Assembly (NCBI GenBank): GCA_030620115.1
Contig: JAUXFG010000159.1
Span: 1-8,796 of the forward strand
Origin: Candidatus Fermentibacterota bacterium
Lineage (GTDB): Bacteria; JAFGKV01
Direction of reading: 5' to 3'
Length of the DNA stretch: 8,796 nucleotides
Part shown: positions 6,067-8,796 of the stretch, piece after piece
Layout: the number at the start of each line of letters is the position of its first letter
Numbering within the stretch: position 1 is the first letter of the stretch
The notes under the pieces: model-generated
What the model saw: only the letters and a program-made list of their open reading frames with translations
Told to the model about the DNA's origin: nothing
The model's database searches: none
Program-made: the position numbers and the translations under genes

Positions 6067-6082
6067 TCCGCCGGCCGGCGGA
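6067..6082. repeat. 16-bp perfect palindrome
   Basis: TCCGCCGGCCGGCGGA reads identically on both strands. It lies between the two inverted repeat pairs and overlaps no gene. It could be a regulatory site or part of the same repeat cluster. Confidence 0.55.
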
Positions 6083-6095
6083 TTGATTGCATCTC

Positions 6096-6163
6096 TGGAG
6101 GGACGCGCTCCGTCGCGTCCGTCGTATCGATCAATAACGGCCATGACGGAGCATGGCCCTCCA
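6096..6163. repeat. Inverted pair of 27-base hairpin elements, family 3
   Basis: Copy 1 (6096-6122, +) has the stem GGACGCG (6101-6107) with CGCGTCC (6114-6120). Copy 2 (6137-6163, -) has GGCCATG (6139-6145) with CATGGCC (6152-6158). Read in the same direction, the copies match at 21 of 27 positions. All six differences lie in the 7-bp stem, as three compensated base pairs; the loop CTCCGT and the flanks TGGAG and CCGT are identical. The face-to-face arrangement is that of a REPIN. In some frames this repeat translates as EGRAPSRP or EGHAPSWP, which explains the spurious ORFs here. Confidence 0.8.
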
Positions 6164-6233
6164 TCATCCTCACTTCGATGTTCGATGTTCATTCCCCCAT
6201 TCCCTCAATCAAGCATTGCAGATTCCTGATCAC

Positions 6234-8699
6234 TCAGCCCCCCTTCCTGGCAATAAAAAATCCATCGTACTCCTTGCCGAAGAAGCTCTTGCGCACCACT
6301 ACATCTACTGTGTCACCGTTATCGACCGCCTTATCCCAGTTCCGCGTGGGGTAGTCCACCGGGCCATCGAACCCATCGAATCTCACGCGCTTACCACGTA
6401 TGCTCCAGTGCAACTCAGCGCCGGAATGGTAGTACGGCTTGATTGAAACGATTCTTGCCGCTTCCAGTTCGACCCTTGGCTGTCTCGACTCCCAGAATCT
6501 CGCATAGGCTCCCAACACCACGATGATTACCAGCACAGAGGAAATAACCGTTCTTGTCCACCACATCTTGGGATTCGTCCTGAAACCACGCCGTATTGAG
6601 AGCGGCAGATTGAAGAAAAAGTCAAAGACCGCATGTTCGAGCAGTCCGCCTTTCTCCCCGAAGACCGGGACAAGGTGGACTGTATTCCGCGCCCATCGGC
6701 CGGCCAAGAAGCGCGCCAAGGCGGGGTCGTGCGTCACCATCTGGAGCGGGAATGCCAGATATCCGATCACATGGATGAACGATATTGGTGCGGCGATGTA
6801 GTAATTCCGTATGTCGCGCTCCTTGATCATAAGGAAGAGCACGAACACACCACGGGTGATCGATCCTGGAGAGATGGGAAGGAGTTGGATCGTAGCGGCG
6901 GCCGCAGTGCCGAGACCCACGCTCTCGACCCAGGAAAGCTGACGGTAGACCAGGCAGTAGACTGTTACCGCTGCTCCCGCCAAAAGCATCACCACCTGTG
7001 TGATGGGCACCGTGCACAGGTGTACCGCAAGGCAACGAAGGTATTTCTGGATATACGGATCCTTGATCTGACCGATAATCTTGTCAGCCTCGCCAGGCGT
7101 GAGCATCCCCTCGTCTCTCCCCATGCGTACCTGTTCCAGCAGCCGCTCTTCCCGGTAGACTGGATCCCGTAAGAACTCAATGCCTCGGCCAAACGCTTTC
7201 CGAATCCGCGCCCATGCCCACGAGAACTCCGTGAAAGCTCGATGCCACTTTGGAGGCAGCCAGCTGAGAACAATACAATCGATCAAGTATTGCACCGGAC
7301 GATCGATGAGTCTGCCGGCCCGATGACACGAGAGCCGGCCTTGCCGAAGCCATCCGATGATGGTCTGGATACGCGATCCGCGCAAGGCGCGACTCAGGTA
7401 GTCCACGCGAGTCAAACAGCGTCTGACATGTTCTCGCGTAACTTCATGACCCCAAACCTTGATGAGGCGATGGCCGAGAATCGGGATCAAGGAGATCAGA
7501 ACAAGCAGCGGGAAGCGGCGCCAAGAACCGGCCGCCAGCTTTGCCACGCCCTTGTCGTCCAACCGGCCTAAATGCTTCCAGCTGGTGATGATGCCGTCCC
7601 TTACCGAGCGACGCAGGGCTCTGCTGGTAAGGAGACGAAAATGATGGTGCGTGATGTCGAACTGTGAAGCTCGATAGGTTTTTTCCTGCTGCTCCAGCTC
7701 ATCGATACCTGATTGCAGATCAGAGAACTCCTCCTCGCGTTCCTTGATAAACGCTTTGAACCTGGAGAGATCGCTCCTGTCGAACTGGACGAATCTCCCT
7801 CGTGCAAGTCCACGCAAGATCAACCATATGTCTGCCGGGCTCATGGGCAGAAAAGGAAGGAGCGTCAGGCCGGCTCGGAAATCGACGGCCGTCAAACCAC
7901 AATCCGGTTCGTCGTCTCTGGAATCCACGCGTTTGAGGGCATTAGGCTGGCTCTTGCATGTCCACCACGTGTACTGGCGTGCAAGCTCCGGTGTCCCCAT
8001 CTCATGCAGCAATGCCACCAGGCGCTGCATGAACAGCTTCTTGTGTACGTACTCAGCGCTATTGTGGTCCCTGGCCGGCTCACCCTGGAACTTCCAGCGA
8101 TCGAACAGACATTCATCAACCTCGAACTTCCAGATACGCCCGTCGATCCATTCATTGATTTCGCCGAAACTGTGATGGTTCTCATCGTAGAATGTCGCGT
8201 ACGTGTCGCAGACTGCCTTCTCGTCTCCGAATCTGTGGGAGGCTGCGCGGCGAATGAGCTTCTGCCAGAGCACCCCGACACGAACGGCCGCAGGATTAAC
8301 TTGGGGGCTGAACGAGCTCTGGAAGCCCAGGAAGTAGAGTAAATTCCGAAACCAGTTGGCAAATGCCGATGGCGGCTTGAGGATTTTGATGGCGTAGGTT
8401 CCGCCGATCTCCAGGCCGATAATAGGCCCGTCCTTTTCCTCAATCTCGACCAGTCTGACCTTGTATACCTGCCCCGCGAATCCACCACCCACGAAACTCT
8501 TCACTTCCAGAACCATACGCCCATGATTCGCCGGCACTATGCCGGTGATTGCATATTCGAGGCGGTCGCCGGGATCGTAACACGTCTTGTGAAAGGGCCG
8601 AACAAGTTCACAAGCTCCGAACTCCTGTTCGAGCTCCTTACGCAAGAGCAGGGACCGGTCGTTCGCGTCAGCCTCTGGATATTCTATTGGTTCAGTCAT
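6234..8699 (-). CDS. Large kinase-like / multi-pass membrane protein of unknown function
   Basis: I do not recognise a named family. From the ATG at 8699 the protein has 821 residues. The N-terminal third resembles a protein-kinase-like fold: a glycine-rich loop GGGFAGQVYKV (71-81), YAIKILKP with K105 in the ATP-lysine position, a hinge-like EINEWIDGRIW (180-190), and LTAVDFRAG (269-277) resembling the DFG segment. The catalytic loop is not recognisable: TWWTCKSQPNALKR (about 244-257) stands where an HxD..N motif is expected, so it may be a pseudokinase or diverged. A charged helical segment lies near 308-345. Hydrophobic segments follow at about 395-414, 555-585, 590-625, 630-655 and 718-733, then a soluble C terminus with two strand-like stretches (YDGFFIARKGG at the end). 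A TTG at 8762 would add 21 residues, which look non-coding. The ATG overlaps an upstream frame as ATGA. The next minus-strand gene is hemW, 396 bases away across repeats. Low certainty on function. Confidence 0.8.
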   Translation of the reverse strand: MTEPIEYPEADANDRSLLLRKELEQEFGACELVRPFHKTCYDPGDRLEYAITGIVPANHGRMVLEVKSFVGGGFAGQVYKVRLVEIEEKDGPIIGLEIGGTYAIKILKPPSAFANWFRNLLYFLGFQSSFSPQVNPAAVRVGVLWQKLIRRAASHRFGDEKAVCDTYATFYDENHHSFGEINEWIDGRIWKFEVDECLFDRWKFQGEPARDHNSAEYVHKKLFMQRLVALLHEMGTPELARQYTWWTCKSQPNALKRVDSRDDEPDCGLTAVDFRAGLTLLPFLPMSPADIWLILRGLARGRFVQFDRSDLSRFKAFIKEREEEFSDLQSGIDELEQQEKTYRASQFDITHHHFRLLTSRALRRSVRDGIITSWKHLGRLDDKGVAKLAAGSWRRFPLLVLISLIPILGHRLIKVWGHEVTREHVRRCLTRVDYLSRALRGSRIQTIIGWLRQGRLSCHRAGRLIDRPVQYLIDCIVLSWLPPKWHRAFTEFSWAWARIRKAFGRGIEFLRDPVYREERLLEQVRMGRDEGMLTPGEADKIIGQIKDPYIQKYLRCLAVHLCTVPITQVVMLLAGAAVTVYCLVYRQLSWVESVGLGTAAAATIQLLPISPGSITRGVFVLFLMIKERDIRNYYIAAPISFIHVIGYLAFPLQMVTHDPALARFLAGRWARNTVHLVPVFGEKGGLLEHAVFDFFFNLPLSIRRGFRTNPKMWWTRTVISSVLVIIVVLGAYARFWESRQPRVELEAARIVSIKPYYHSGAELHWSIRGKRVRFDGFDGPVDYPTRNWDKAVDNGDTVDVVVRKSFFGKEYDGFFIARKGG

Positions 8700-8796
8700 A
8701 TCTGGCGGATTCTCTTGGCCTTTCCCGGATATCTCAAAAGACTCAGTTCGTGGCCCGCGCAATCAGAGAATCTGGGAAAATCCGTATTCTGGCTGA
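8696..8796 (-). CDS. Possible C-terminal end of an upstream minus-strand gene (partial)
   Basis: A minus-strand frame is open from the window edge to a TGA at 8698-8696, which overlaps the ATG of the kinase-like gene as ATGA. It encodes about 32 residues, with a basic end (YPGKAKRIRQI). This is the usual shape of a coupled upstream gene, but 33 open codons can occur by chance and no family is visible. Confidence 0.25.
   Translation of the reverse strand, partial: SQNTDFPRFSDCAGHELSLLRYPGKAKRIRQI

Larger units (their letters stand above)
5838..6233. other. Repeat-rich spacer upstream of hemW
   Basis: About 395 bases separate the large minus-strand gene from hemW. I see no gene: the frames at 5856-6173 (-) and 5969-6229 (+) are translations of repeats and shadow each other. 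The spacer contains a long inverted repeat, an inverted pair of 34-base elements, a 16-bp palindrome and an inverted pair of 27-base hairpins, all listed separately. Transcription of hemW must start in or read through this stretch. Confidence 0.7.

Noticed and set aside
5856-6229. Overlapping frames on both strands in the hemW upstream spacer
   Set aside because: They translate the inverted repeat families (for example EGRAPSRP and EGHAPSWP) and have no independent support.
7713-8342. Plus-strand frame of 209 codons and nearby alternatives
   Set aside because: Shadows of the large minus-strand gene, whose single 821-codon frame is far longer and has coherent domains.

Overview
The window looks like chromosome from a Gram-negative (diderm) bacterium of an uncultured or sparsely sampled phylum. 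The evidence is an envelope-type, membrane-anchored SurA/PpiD chaperone, a secreted chalcone-isomerase-like protein, and intergenic DNA full of short palindromic repeats. From memory, repeats of this kind are frequent in planctomycete/verrucomicrobial and candidate-phylum genomes. I cannot place the phylum from sequence alone.

Layout. 1-609: no convincing gene; one palindromic repeat (468-499) and a marginal small ORF (537-668). 610-1257: a compact type II toxin-antitoxin operon on the + strand, with a sigma70-like promoter, an overlapping inverted-repeat operator candidate, a Phd/YefM-family antitoxin and a VapC PIN-domain toxin joined by an ATGA overlap. 1261-1757: about 500 bases of repeat-rich non-coding DNA (a G-quadruplex-type heptamer array, a strong hairpin, smaller hairpins, a second palindromic repeat copy). 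1758-3908 (-): a PpiD-like periplasmic chaperone/prolyl isomerase. 3909-4134: divergent intergenic region. 4135-4698 (+): secreted chalcone-isomerase-like protein. 4695-5837 (-): HemW heme chaperone, overlapping the previous gene tail to tail by 4 bases. 5838-6233: repeat-rich spacer with three inverted-repeat structures and a 16-bp palindrome. 6234-8699 (-): a large protein I cannot assign to a named family, with a protein-kinase-like N-terminal part and a multi-pass membrane C-terminal part. 8700-8796: possibly the end of another minus-strand gene.

The genes do not form one pathway. The toxin-antitoxin pair is self-contained. PpiD, the CHI-like protein and HemW are housekeeping or envelope functions. 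The best candidates for something undescribed are the kinase-like/membrane fusion protein and the repeat families. In two repeat families the copies differ by compensatory changes in a hairpin stem, which suggests the structure itself is under selection.
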